A DNA stretch of 64,000 bases, from contig JAFDZW010000005.1 in NCBI GenBank assembly GCA_018266755.1, positions 1,031,233-1,095,232 on the forward strand, given 5' to 3'. Origin of the DNA: Bacteroidota bacterium (GTDB lineage: Bacteria > Bacteroidota > Ignavibacteria > Palsa-1295). The translations under genes and the position numbers were made by a program. This document shows, one piece after another, positions 52,004 to 61,149 of the stretch; within the stretch, counting starts at the first letter, position 1, and the number at the start of each line of letters is the position of its first letter. Under the pieces are notes generated by a model. It was given only the letters and a program-made list of their open reading frames with translations, was not told the DNA's origin and did not search any database.

Positions 52004-53500
52004 ATGCTGAACCGACACAGACGATCATATCGCGACAGAACCTATCGCTGCGCGGGCACAATTGTCCGAGGAGCGAGCGTGCTGTGCTGGGGAATATGTA
52101 CCGTGTTCTGGTCGATCTCGGCGTGCGCACAGACGGCGGATACGCTCGTCGTCCGCGACACTGCCCGAAAGTACGTGAATGCACTGATCAGCCCACGAAC
52201 GAGCCTACAGCGCACCTCCATCGAGCATGCCAAACCACGCCGTGCCGGGACATCGGAACTGACGATCGTTCGAGAGCAATACACGACCGAAGCGACGAAC
52301 CCGCATTTTGTGCGCGCTTCAGTCGAAGCCGTAGCTCTGGGCGCAGATGGCGCCGAAAGTACATTTGACACGCTTCGTGTCGAAGAATTTCGGCAGGTGC
52401 GTGCACATCCGACACTTGGGTACATTTTCTTCGATGCCAATTCATCTGAAATACCTGCTCGATACGAGCGAATGTCCCAACGCGAAGCCTCGAAGTTTTC
52501 TTACGCCGATCTCTACGACCGCGAGGCGATGGATATCTACCACAATATTCTCAACATCGTCGGTAAACGACTCGTCGAACATCCCCGAGCAACGCTCACG
52601 CTCGTCGGCTGTAATGCCGATATCGATAACGAAAAGGACAACCTTCCACTCTCGCGAGCGCGCGCCGAGGCGGTCAAGAATTATCTGAATGCCGTCTGGT
52701 CGATCGCACCGTCACGCATCACCACAACAGCCCGCGATCTGCCGGAACGACCGTCATCTGGGAAGAGCATCGAAGGCCGGGAAGAAAATCGGCGAGTAGA
52801 GATATACTCCGACGATCCGGAGATCACGGATGTCTTCACGGCCATTGATACAACACTCTTGCCGACGCCGCCGGTCATCCGCTTGCGGACGATGTATCAG
52901 TCTGCATCGCCACTACAATCATGGTCGCTCACCGTTCGCCAGAAGAACACGGTATTGAAGCGATATGCCAACGGTGGTGCGCCGCCGCGGAACATCGATT
53001 GGGATCTGCAAGACGACGAACGCAGCATCCCGCGTATGAATGCGCCGCTCGATCTGGAACTCATGGTAAAGACGACAGCCGGCGATGTAGCCAGATCGTT
53101 GGCGACAGTACCTGCGCTGACACACACGCTCAAACAGAAAGCGCTTACGCGCGCGCTCGATACGATGATCGATCGGTATAACCTCGTACTGTTTGATTAC
53201 GGGAAGGCTGAATTGACGCCTGAACATCAACGCATTCTTGCATCGCTCAAATCACGATTAACACCGGCATCGCATATCATCATCGAAGGATTCGCCGATC
53301 AAAGTGGGAGTAACTCCACAAACAGCCGCCTGGCATTGGCTCGGGCCGCGGCAACAAAAAAAGCACTCGCTCCTGTCGATGCAGTCGTGCGCAGCAACGC
53401 AGACGCTCGCCTGCTCTTCCCGAACGATACACCCGAAGGGCGATTCCTCTGCCGAACCGTACAAATAACCGTCCTGACCCCGTCAAATGCCCTTCGGTGA
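52004..53500 (+). CDS. Envelope protein with two OmpA-like domains
   Basis: The protein is 498 residues long from the ATG at 52004, which puts the hydrophobic stretch ASVLCWGICTVFWSISACAQ close to the N-terminus as a signal. Residues about 130-265 form a first OmpA/MotB-like domain (YIFFDANSSEIPARYERM, ATLTLVGCNAD, REENRRVEIY). A beta-rich linker follows, and residues about 385-495 form a second one (LVLFDYGKAELTPEHQRIL, HIIIEGFADQSG, TVQITVLTP). OmpA-like domains grip peptidoglycan. Having two is uncommon. The frame is open back to 51869 and that part reads partly coding-like (ECTYFTVQISALEKQ), so the true start could lie upstream. Confidence 0.82.
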   Translation: MLNRHRRSYRDRTYRCAGTIVRGASVLCWGICTVFWSISACAQTADTLVVRDTARKYVNALISPRTSLQRTSIEHAKPRRAGTSELTIVREQYTTEATNPHFVRASVEAVALGADGAESTFDTLRVEEFRQVRAHPTLGYIFFDANSSEIPARYERMSQREASKFSYADLYDREAMDIYHNILNIVGKRLVEHPRATLTLVGCNADIDNEKDNLPLSRARAEAVKNYLNAVWSIAPSRITTTARDLPERPSSGKSIEGREENRRVEIYSDDPEITDVFTAIDTTLLPTPPVIRLRTMYQSASPLQSWSLTVRQKNTVLKRYANGGAPPRNIDWDLQDDERSIPRMNAPLDLELMVKTTAGDVARSLATVPALTHTLKQKALTRALDTMIDRYNLVLFDYGKAELTPEHQRILASLKSRLTPASHIIIEGFADQSGSNSTNSRLALARAAATKKALAPVDAVVRSNADARLLFPNDTPEGRFLCRTVQITVLTPSNALR

Positions 53501-53548
53501 TCTCTAACGCGTTCGCAACTTTTCGAATGGTCCGGGGTTCGTAACTAT

Positions 53549-54271
53549 ATGAAGCGGATTATTCCAATGATGTGTATCCTCCTAACGTACAATGCGATCG
53601 TTGGTTGTCGATCGAATGCAACTGGCCCCGCCATTGCGGCGACCGATAGCATGATCTTCCCCCTTGCTCTTGGGAATAATTGGGTCTATCGCGAACAGTA
53701 TCTACTGCCGAATGGACGCCCGGATACGACAGCAGGTCTTGGCGTGACGGGTTCGCATACCACAATGGTCTCGATCACACATCGATCCTTTCTCGATGGC
53801 GACTGGCAATATTCCATCGACGATGGGACGGTAGTGTATGACGGGCCGATGGTCACATACTTTAATCGGTCAGACGGATTATGGTATCGACAATCATCGA
53901 ATGGGTTCGATACTTCCGCCTTGATCATTCCGTTTCCCGTCTCGAATGTCGGAGTGCCGCTCGAACAAACACGTACGCCGCGGATCGTCTTCGATACCGT
54001 CAAGCGTATCAACCGGCAGGATACCGAAGTCTTCACGTTCACTTGTGTGAGCCGGGATACCGTTGTGACGGTTGCTGCCGGGACATTCCATTGCTACGAG
54101 TATCGTCAGGAAGCCGGATATGCTTCACAGCACGAACCCGACTGGAAAGAAGATGCATTCTATGCACCGAACTACGGGCAAGTCTATGTTGAAGACCGCT
54201 ACCATGACGAGCACGGACAGTTCTTCGTCGGCCACCGTCTGACATTACTCTCGTATTACCTCAACCGATAG
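53549..54271 (+). CDS. Lipoprotein of the GNxW family, member 2
   Basis: The protein is 240 residues long. Signal and lipobox end at AIVGCRSNA (Cys20). The mature part opens MIFPLALGNNWVYRE and later has VVTVAAGTFHCYEYRQEAGY and PDWKEDAFYAPNYGQVYVED, which match member 1 (VTVAAGTFNCYEY, DWKE, LCPNVGYVRIE) in order and spacing. I do not know the function. It lies 48 bases after the OmpA-like gene and may share its transcript. Confidence 0.78.
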   Translation: MKRIIPMMCILLTYNAIVGCRSNATGPAIAATDSMIFPLALGNNWVYREQYLLPNGRPDTTAGLGVTGSHTTMVSITHRSFLDGDWQYSIDDGTVVYDGPMVTYFNRSDGLWYRQSSNGFDTSALIIPFPVSNVGVPLEQTRTPRIVFDTVKRINRQDTEVFTFTCVSRDTVVTVAAGTFHCYEYRQEAGYASQHEPDWKEDAFYAPNYGQVYVEDRYHDEHGQFFVGHRLTLLSYYLNR

Positions 54272-54336
54272 CCTCTCGATCGCTGGCATTCCTTTCGAAC
54301 GCGAGTTGTTATAGGGTGTGAGAAAATCCGCACACT

Positions 54337-54867
54337 ATGCTACGCTCTCGTTGCATACTCCTAATCGTTCTGGCGGCAACGATCTCCACCCCTGCAATTG
54401 CCCAACAGAAGACCGATACCACCTCGACCGTCGTGACACGAACGATCGAAGAACCGAAACTGCAATTATTTTGGGCGACCATCGGCGGTGGTGGCGTCGG
54501 GCCTGGGCTCGGAGGCCTCCTGAAAACGACTTATCTATGGGGGGCACACAGCATCAGCGCGAAGGTCCAGGCAGGAGCAGAACTTAACCTCTGGAACGGA
54601 CCGCAAAACGACGTCACCGAATACAGCATCTATTACGGACGTCAGTTCGTGACGCCCTGGACGATGATGCGCATCGCCGCAGGCCCCGCGTATTTTTCGC
54701 ACACCTTTGAAAACACGACCATTCATCGTATCGGCATGGGTGCCGAAGTGGAGGTGATGGTTAAGATCTACTTTTTCGGGTTCGGGTTCATGACGTCGGT
54801 GATGGCAGCTCCGGACATTCTCTACGGCTCCATCACCGCGAATCTCAGTCTTGGAAAATTATTCTAA
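54337..54867 (+). CDS. Small outer-membrane beta-barrel-like protein
   Basis: The protein is 176 residues long. A signal peptide ends at TPAIAQQ. The rest alternates Gly-rich turns with aromatic-edged strands (LQLFWATIGGGGVGPGLG, HSISAKVQAGAELNLW, YSIYYGRQFVTPWTMMRIAA, EVEVMVKIYFFGFGFMTSVM) and ends SITANLSLGKLF. The terminal Phe and the strand pattern fit an 8-stranded outer-membrane barrel, but no family name can be given. It follows the member 2 lipoprotein by 65 bases. Confidence 0.7.
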   Translation: MLRSRCILLIVLAATISTPAIAQQKTDTTSTVVTRTIEEPKLQLFWATIGGGGVGPGLGGLLKTTYLWGAHSISAKVQAGAELNLWNGPQNDVTEYSIYYGRQFVTPWTMMRIAAGPAYFSHTFENTTIHRIGMGAEVEVMVKIYFFGFGFMTSVMAAPDILYGSITANLSLGKLF

Positions 54868-55092
54868 GGCGAAACACCGCTCAAGACGGTCATCTTGTTC
54901 GTCAGTGTCCACTTGAATGTTCATTCTTGTACAACAGCCGCTTCGCATCCGCGAGCAACTGCATCGTATTGAGATGGAGTAGGTTGCATCGGGATAACCG
55001 AGTCTGGCATACTCTTTGTCCGGCATCTTGATACGTCCTGTTCCCCAGAAACGAGGGACCCCTATTCACGCAGCAACAGGAGACAGACAACT

Positions 55093-55515
55093 ATGAGTAA
55101 GATCCATGTCAACGACCCGGACGATTTTGCCACCTACCCCAATAATCGAATCTGTGCCATTGTCGACGAACGCGACGACGCGAAGCGAGCGCTCGATGCA
55201 TTGCTCGATAACGGGATCGACACCGAACACATCGGCATCCTCTATGGCGAAGCCGGAGCCGATGTGCTCGATGCCGAATCGACACACCACGGAGTGCTTG
55301 CCAAAGTCGCACGGACGATTCGTTCGTTCGGCGATGTCGAGAACGAATCGATGCATCTATACGAATCTGCGTTGCATACCGGCGGCTATGTGTTCGCGAT
55401 TCATGCACGGACCGACGACGAGAAAGAGCGCATTCGAACAGCGCTCGGACTTGGCAATGCTCGCGAGATCAATTTCTTCTCCACCTGGTATGTTCAGGCG
55501 ATGAGAGGCAACTAA
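55093..55515 (+). CDS. Cytoplasmic protein of unknown function (stress-protein-like)
   Basis: The protein is 140 residues long with no signal peptide. It has an alternating alpha/beta order: NRICAIVDERDDAKRALDAL, NGIDTEHIGILYGEAG, TGGYVFAIHARTDDEKERI and EINFFSTWYVQAM. The first part resembles general-stress proteins with a ferredoxin-like fold (YflT/GSP17M type), but the match is by pattern only. ATG 55093 is preceded by AACAGGAGACAGACAACT, a good ribosome site. A 16-base C run begins one base after its stop codon, and a terminator follows. Confidence 0.65.
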   Translation: MSKIHVNDPDDFATYPNNRICAIVDERDDAKRALDALLDNGIDTEHIGILYGEAGADVLDAESTHHGVLAKVARTIRSFGDVENESMHLYESALHTGGYVFAIHARTDDEKERIRTALGLGNAREINFFSTWYVQAMRGN

Positions 55516-55516
55516 A

Positions 55517-55532
55517 CCCCCCCCCCCCCCCC
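55517..55532. repeat. Homopolymer tract of 16 C
   Basis: Sixteen consecutive C residues begin one base after the stop codon of the 55093-55515 gene. It is the longest homopolymer seen in the window. Tracts of this kind slip in replication and are also prone to assembly error. Confidence 0.9.
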
Positions 55533-55568
55533 GCAAGCTCGCGACGCCAACGAATGGCTCATCCCGCA

Positions 55569-55593
55569 AGAAGCCGGCACTGCGCCGGCTTCT
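55569..55593 (+). terminator. Intrinsic terminator after the stress-like gene
   Basis: AGAAGCCGGC and GCCGGCTTCT form a 10-bp stem with a 5-base loop, followed by TCTCTTGTTG. Confidence 0.8.
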
Positions 55594-55611
55594 TCTCTTG
55601 TTGAATTGTTG

Positions 55612-55619
55612 TATATTTG
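55612..55619 (+). promoter_or_regulatory. TAnnTTTG box (TATATTTG) for the 55646 lipoprotein
   Basis: An exact consensus match 27 bases before the ATG, directly after the terminator of the preceding gene. Spacing predicts a leader of about 20 bases. Confidence 0.55.
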
Positions 55620-55645
55620 GTCTACTACCATCATTTATAATCCCA

Positions 55646-56287
55646 ATGAAATCAGCAATTCTGATCCTGTTTCTGATCCCATTGCTTGCCGCATGCAGCA
55701 GTACGAACACTCCGGTGACCCAATCGAACAACGATTTGATGCCGTTAGCGGTCGGCAATCAGTGGACGTATCACGAGTGGCGGACCGATTCGACGCATAT
55801 ACTGCGTCCGCAGGAGGATTTTACGATCACGCTTCTTTCCACCTCGGTCAGAGGGGGGAACACCTACTATCAATCGGATCTCGGCGCACGATATTTTTAC
55901 ACATCGCAGGGATTGTGGTCGGAAACGAATGGTGTGCTGAGCCCACATTTTTATGCAAAACATCCGGTGGTTCTGAACGAACAAATGGCGCTCGACTCGG
56001 TCGCCATTACCGACGAACAATCGCCCGATCCGCTCGACCTTGCCATCGGTACTCAATCCCTTACCGGGGAAAACGTCCCTTACACAACGTCATCCGGCAC
56101 TACCTATAACACGGTGCAGTATCGCCGTACGTATCGCGGCACGGTTCACGATTCCGTCTATCTCGTCGAACTACAGTACTTCCAACTCGGGACAGGACTC
56201 GTCATGCACTCATACTTAGCTCCCGATGCTGCCGGGACTCTGCAAACAACGGAGAAGTGGGAGTTGGCAAACGCAACGGTGAAGTAA
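55646..56287 (+). CDS. Lipoprotein of the GNxW family, member 3
   Basis: The protein is 213 residues long. The signal and lipobox are MKSAILILFLIPLLAACSS (Cys17). The mature part opens NDLMPLAVGNQWTYHEW, like members 1 and 2, and ends in strands with VYLVELQYFQLGTGLVMHSY. The later AAGTF segment of members 1 and 2 is not conserved here, so it is the most diverged of the three. Function unknown. ATG 55646 is chosen since it starts the signal; the frame upstream to 55598 crosses the promoter box. Confidence 0.78.
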   Translation: MKSAILILFLIPLLAACSSTNTPVTQSNNDLMPLAVGNQWTYHEWRTDSTHILRPQEDFTITLLSTSVRGGNTYYQSDLGARYFYTSQGLWSETNGVLSPHFYAKHPVVLNEQMALDSVAITDEQSPDPLDLAIGTQSLTGENVPYTTSSGTTYNTVQYRRTYRGTVHDSVYLVELQYFQLGTGLVMHSYLAPDAAGTLQTTEKWELANATVK

Positions 56288-56308
56288 GACCCGAATTCCG
56301 ATTGCGTA

Positions 56309-56764
56309 TTAGGCGCCAAACTGCCGCAGGTGGTGGTCGGTGTGCACGTACATGACGCGCCCCCAGTTTACGTTGTTGAAACGCCCGCCGAGCGGGTGAT
56401 ATTCGACATAGGAACCCGCCGCAAGATACCGGTCCATCGCTGCTTTCAGATCGGCTTTCTCCGCTTCGAGTTCTTCCGGATCGATCTTTCGCGCGACCAT
56501 ATCGAAGGACGGAAACGTTTGGATCTTGCCTTTGAGCGGCGTCATATTGAGCAGACCGAACTTCCAGATCGGCCGCAGGAGTGCGGGTGCGGCGAACGGC
56601 TCGGAGACCTCGCCGATCGCAAGCTTGAAGCCCATTCCCACGTGGCGAAGAGCCTGCCTCACGTTCATCTTCCCCCATCGGGGAACGCTCTCGGTTGAAA
56701 GCGAATCAATGCGTGTGCGCAACTCCTGTTGCACGGCTGGATCGAGGTAGGTTTTCTTCGGCAT
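56309..56764 (-). CDS. DUF1569/DinB-like protein
   Basis: The protein is 151 residues long. It has the four-helix DinB-like layout with three spaced histidines that may bind metal: His41 in ALRHVGMGFKLAIG, then SYVEYHPLGGRF, and the C-terminal VHTDHHLRQFGA. The DUF1569 hallmark is the H..M...L.IGE segment early and the HxxHHLRQF end. Function is unknown; relatives include thiol-transferase-like proteins. ATG 56764 starts MPKKTYLDP. It converges on the member 3 lipoprotein gene with 21 bases between. Confidence 0.82.
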   Translation of the reverse strand: MPKKTYLDPAVQQELRTRIDSLSTESVPRWGKMNVRQALRHVGMGFKLAIGEVSEPFAAPALLRPIWKFGLLNMTPLKGKIQTFPSFDMVARKIDPEELEAEKADLKAAMDRYLAAGSYVEYHPLGGRFNNVNWGRVMYVHTDHHLRQFGA

Positions 56765-56854
56765 GGGGTATCTGTGTGAGTGATACATACTCTACACGCC
56801 TCAACGGAAAGTAGTGCCATATGCCATAATTAGATAGGATCTAAGTTTAAAAGC

Positions 56855-56882
56855 TGTCATTCTGAACGAAGCGAAGAATGAC
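56855..56882. repeat. Solo arm of the GTCATTCTGAGC repeat
   Basis: GTCATTCTGAACGAAGCGAAG is joined directly to AATGAC, the terminal bases of the opposite arm. The loop and most of the second arm are missing, as expected for a deletion derivative. Confidence 0.75.
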
Positions 56883-56934
56883 TATCGTTATAAGTTGCAA
56901 AGTCAAAACTAAGCCACCACTCATAATTAGAGGG

Positions 56935-56942
56935 TATATTTG
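56935..56942 (+). promoter_or_regulatory. TAnnTTTG box (TATATTTG) immediately before an ATG
   Basis: An exact consensus match ending seven bases before the ATG at 56950. The start of transcription should fall on or next to the ATG, which implies a leaderless mRNA. Confidence 0.5.
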
Positions 56943-56949
56943 TTCAGCT

Positions 56950-57582
56950 ATGCGTACGGTGATCGTTCTTCTATCAATTAGCCTGACCATTGGGGGCTGC
57001 GTCTCCACCCACGTTACATCACTCGTCGATCCATTGTATCGCGACTCCTCGTATGCGCGGATCTTGGTGATCGGGAGTTTCCCGACAATCGAAGCCACAA
57101 AACTCGCCGAACAACATTTGGTACGGGACCTTACCGATAGCGGTACGTTCGCAATCGCGAACACCGAGATCCTTCCACCGCTCAGGAAATATTCCGATAG
57201 CGAGATTACGCTCATCTACAGGAAATATGACCTTGATGCTTGCGTCGTCATATCCCCGACGTCCGAGCGGTCGAATCTGGTATATGTTCCCGGATGGACA
57301 CACATCGACAATTCCATTCACCAAAATACTGTCGGGACGTCCGTTACCACATCCGTCAATTCGATCCCCGGCAATTACCAGCAGACGAATTACATCGGCA
57401 CCAAAGCGGAGTTGCGAGATATCAAGACGGGAGCGTTGGTGTGCCGCTGCGAAACGAATTCAAAGCACGTGACTGAATATGCGACGTCGTCATCCTCCTC
57501 AGAAAACGACTACGTCATGAACTCAATCTGCGAGAAGATCGTCGGAGAATTGGAGAAGAATAAATTGCTGAAGCACAAATAG
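56950..57582 (+). CDS. Lipoprotein of unknown function
   Basis: The protein is 210 residues long. Signal and lipobox are MRTVIVLLSISLTIGGCVST (Cys17). The mature part has an alternating alpha/beta start (SYARILVIGSFPTIEATKLAEQ, then LTDSGTFAIANTEILPPL) and YDLDACVVISPT, followed by strands and a Ser-rich turn, ending in a helix (MNSICEKIVGELEKNKLLKHK). It resembles a class of small lipoproteins with a nucleotide-hydrolase-like or GNA1162-like fold, but I cannot name the family. The ATG at 56950 directly follows a promoter box and starts the signal peptide. Confidence 0.75.
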   Translation: MRTVIVLLSISLTIGGCVSTHVTSLVDPLYRDSSYARILVIGSFPTIEATKLAEQHLVRDLTDSGTFAIANTEILPPLRKYSDSEITLIYRKYDLDACVVISPTSERSNLVYVPGWTHIDNSIHQNTVGTSVTTSVNSIPGNYQQTNYIGTKAELRDIKTGALVCRCETNSKHVTEYATSSSSSENDYVMNSICEKIVGELEKNKLLKHK

Positions 57583-57680
57583 AAATGCCGACTCGTTCGC
57601 CGGGGCTATTGTACCGAAGACTACTATACGACATACGTCCCGATCTGTCGCGTGAATGGGTTGAATGTTATCCCCGAACC

Positions 57681-57790
57681 GCCACCATTGGTTGAAACTC
57701 ATGTCTCATTCTTTCCGTCCTTCGGACGCTACGCAAGTGTCTGCTTCAGCAGACTGAAAGAAATGAGCCCCGCGTTTCAACGCGGGGCGA
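57681..57790. repeat. Inverted pair of REP-like units (BIME)
   Basis: Two units face each other. The minus-oriented unit has a 22-base hairpin GCCCCGCG-tttcaa-CGCGGGGC (57767-57788), a CATTTCTTTCAG linker, and hairpin GTCTGCTTCAGCAGAC (57739-57754). The plus-oriented unit has TTGAAACTCATG, CTCATTCTTTC and hairpin CGTCCTTCGGACG (57716-57728), with its first hairpin decayed. The 323-base spacer 57583-57905 holds only this pair. Confidence 0.7.
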
Positions 57791-57905
57791 GCTTGCGGCC
57801 ACAACCGTATTTCGTGAGATCACTGAGACCAGTTCCTATTGTGGTGAGTCACTCAGAACGATTCCTTCGCGAAATGTTTTTTTATCTAACCAACCGCCGA
57901 TCCAA

Positions 57906-58610
57906 GTGCCCACTCCTACGATCGACCTTCGCGATGTGATCCAGCAATGGATGAGCCGGAAGATTAACCGCGTCAAGCAAAGTAATCGTACGCTAACAGC
58001 AGCACTTGGAGGATTCGAGATATTACTATTCTACTACTTCGCACAGCGAGGATTCGATGCCATTGCCGTCGTAACGATACTGGCCGGGTTAGTTGTCATC
58101 GGGTGGCTGATTTATACCGGGTGGAATCAAACGAAGCGCACGGTTGCCGAACTCGGCGATGCGAATGTGGACGTCTGTCTTCAGCACTTGGGCAGATACG
58201 GTGAGATCGATGAGATTGTAGCTCAACTCGAGCTAGAGCTTTCCGCGCCGATCCTCACCGGACGCGAAAAAGGCCGATCACCTTCGTTCTTTCTTACAGA
58301 ACATTGGCTTGTCAATTTTACATTACTCCCTCACCAGTTTGCGTATATGTACGGGGACATTTGGCGGGTGAGCGGCTCGTACAAAGGTACACCAAGAGGA
58401 ACGCCGCTTGCATTCTTCTTTGTCATCCACTTCAGTTCGACACAAATGTATGTCCCCCCTCTTGCATTCGAGGACCAGGTAACCTTGCTGCGATATCTGC
58501 GGCTCAAACGACCGGGCCTACAGTTCGAATGGCCACAGATTTACCGTGAATACTTTGAATCAGTCCTTGAAGCTGCCATGAGAGCTGAAGAACAAGCCGC
58601 CATGGGTTGA
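57906..58610 (+). CDS. Membrane protein of unknown function
   Basis: The protein is 234 residues long with a GTG start. Two membrane helices lie close together (GGFEILLFYYFAQRGFDAIA and VVTILAGLVVIGWLIYTGW, about 35-75). The cytoplasmic remainder contains LSAPILTGREKGRSPSFFLTEH-type strands that resemble a small PH-like or YcxB-like domain, and a C-terminal helix (FESVLEAAMRAEEQAAMG). The last codons and the stop lie inside a REP hairpin: CCATGGGTTGA provides Ala-Met-Gly and the stop. The original end of the gene may have been longer. Confidence 0.6.
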   Translation: MPTPTIDLRDVIQQWMSRKINRVKQSNRTLTAALGGFEILLFYYFAQRGFDAIAVVTILAGLVVIGWLIYTGWNQTKRTVAELGDANVDVCLQHLGRYGEIDEIVAQLELELSAPILTGREKGRSPSFFLTEHWLVNFTLLPHQFAYMYGDIWRVSGSYKGTPRGTPLAFFFVIHFSSTQMYVPPLAFEDQVTLLRYLRLKRPGLQFEWPQIYREYFESVLEAAMRAEEQAAMG

Positions 58611-58644
58611 AAACCCATGGCTAATTTCTTTCAGTCCGTCGGAC
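58600..58644 (+). repeat. REP-like unit
   Basis: Hairpin CCATGGGTT (58600-58608) with AACCCATGG (58612-58620), linker CTAATTTCTTTCA, and hairpin GTCCGTCGGAC (58634-58644). The architecture and linker match the pair at 57681-57790. Confidence 0.75.
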
Positions 58645-58661
58645 GCAACCGCAAAATGAAG

Positions 58662-58692
58662 AAGCCGGCCCATCGCTGAGCCGGCTTTTTTA
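58662..58692. terminator. Bidirectional intrinsic terminator
   Basis: AAGCCGGC (58662-58669) pairs with GCCGGCTT (58680-58687), followed by TTTTTATA. On the minus strand the exit reads CTTCATTTTG. It serves the 57906 gene and groEL, which converge here. Confidence 0.85.
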
Positions 58693-58727
58693 TACGTCAA
58701 GACGCGTAACCCCGTCTATCCGTCAGA

Positions 58728-60383
<1,656 letters not shown>

Positions 60384-60420
60384 TTAAAAATGTAAAATGT
60401 AAAATGGAGGAAGCACCAGT

Positions 60421-60521
60421 GTCATTGCGAGGAGGGCCGTAGGCCCGACGAAGCAATCTGAAATATTGGGGATGTGTCCCTGGTTCAAGATTTTAGATCG
60501 CTTCGCTTCGCTCGCGATGAC
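60421..60521. repeat. GTCATTGCGAG inverted-repeat element between groES and groEL
   Basis: The outer arms GTCATTGCGAG (60421-60431) and CTCGCGATGAC (60511-60521) pair with one mismatch. An inner CGAAGCAATCT/AGATCGCTTCG pair extends the stem, and GGGCCGTAGGCCC forms a smaller hairpin in the left arm. It resembles dispersed palindromic elements common in several phyla and differs from the GTCATTCTGAGC family. Confidence 0.75.
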
Positions 60522-60531
60522 ATTCGACTAG

Positions 60532-60834
60532 TTACTTCTTTTTCGATCCGCCGACGACAGCGAACACATCGCTCTCGCGCATGATCAGGAGGTCTTCGCC
60601 GTCAACGTTGACTTCCGTGCCGGAGTACTTTCCGTAGAGCACGATATCGCCGACCTTCACGGCCATCGGGACGAGCTTTCCGCCCTCGTCATGCTTGCCG
60701 CCGCCGACGGCCAGCACTTCGCCCTTCTGGGGCTTTTCTTTCGCGGTATCCGGCACATACAGGCCGCCCGCCGTCTTCTCCTCCGCCGCAGCCGGGCGAA
60801 CGATCAAGCGATCATGAAGTGGTGTTAGGTTCAT
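60532..60834 (-). CDS. groES: Co-chaperonin GroES
   Basis: The protein is 100 residues long. It caps the GroEL barrel. Landmarks are [33 protein letters not shown] shortened here as LHDRLIV and [18 protein letters not shown] (mobile loop), then [19 protein letters not shown] and the end [12 protein letters not shown]-type strand ([13 protein letters not shown]). The first gene of the groESL operon, under a CIRCE operator 75 bases upstream. Confidence 0.98.
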   Translation of the reverse strand: MNLTPLHDRLIVRPAAAEEKTAGGLYVPDTAKEKPQKGEVLAVGGGKHDEGGKLVPMAVKVGDIVLYGKYSGTEVNVDGEDLLIMRESDVFAVVGGSKKK

Positions 60835-60908
60835 AAGTCGTTATGAATAATATAGTTAAAGTATCCTAAAATTTGTATGACCATTCAGGTCTGAGAGGCA
60901 ATACGATA

Positions 60909-60935
60909 TTAGCACTCTCTGGTTTCGAGTGCTAA
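60909..60935 (-). promoter_or_regulatory. CIRCE operator of groESL
   Basis: TTAGCACTC-N9-GAGTGCTAA is a perfect match to the CIRCE consensus (60909-60917 and 60927-60935). HrcA repressor binds CIRCE and releases it on heat shock. Its position 75 bases before the groES start fits operator control; the hrcA gene is not in the window. Confidence 0.97.
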
Positions 60936-61037
60936 ACAGGGGGATAATTTTTGGGGTTCCGGACATCGCCAATGGATAGATTCGTGGGCGGGATCGGAGC
61001 TGTGATCAATACTTGGCAGCGTACAACCTCAACCATC

Positions 61038-61149
61038 GCCCACGAATAAATTCGTGGGCTAGTGTGTGGTCGTCGCCGGGCGACTCAATGCAGATAGGAA
61101 TCGGCTTCAGCCGATGAACACATACTAGCCCACGATTTCAATCGTGGGC
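61038..61149. repeat. Inverted pair of REP units next to the RAYT gene
   Basis: Unit 1 (plus): hairpin GCCCACGAA-taaa-TTCGTGGGC (61038-61059), linker TAGTGTGTGGTC, hairpin GTCGC-cgg-GCGAC (61072-61084). Unit 2 (minus): hairpin GCCCACGAT-ttca-ATCGTGGGC (61128-61149), linker CTAGTATGTGTTC read on that strand, hairpin ATCGGCT-tc-AGCCGAT (61100-61115). A decayed third copy (ATTCGTGGGCGGGATCGG) lies near 60979-60997. The 303-base spacer 60835-61137 holds CIRCE and these repeats. Confidence 0.85.
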
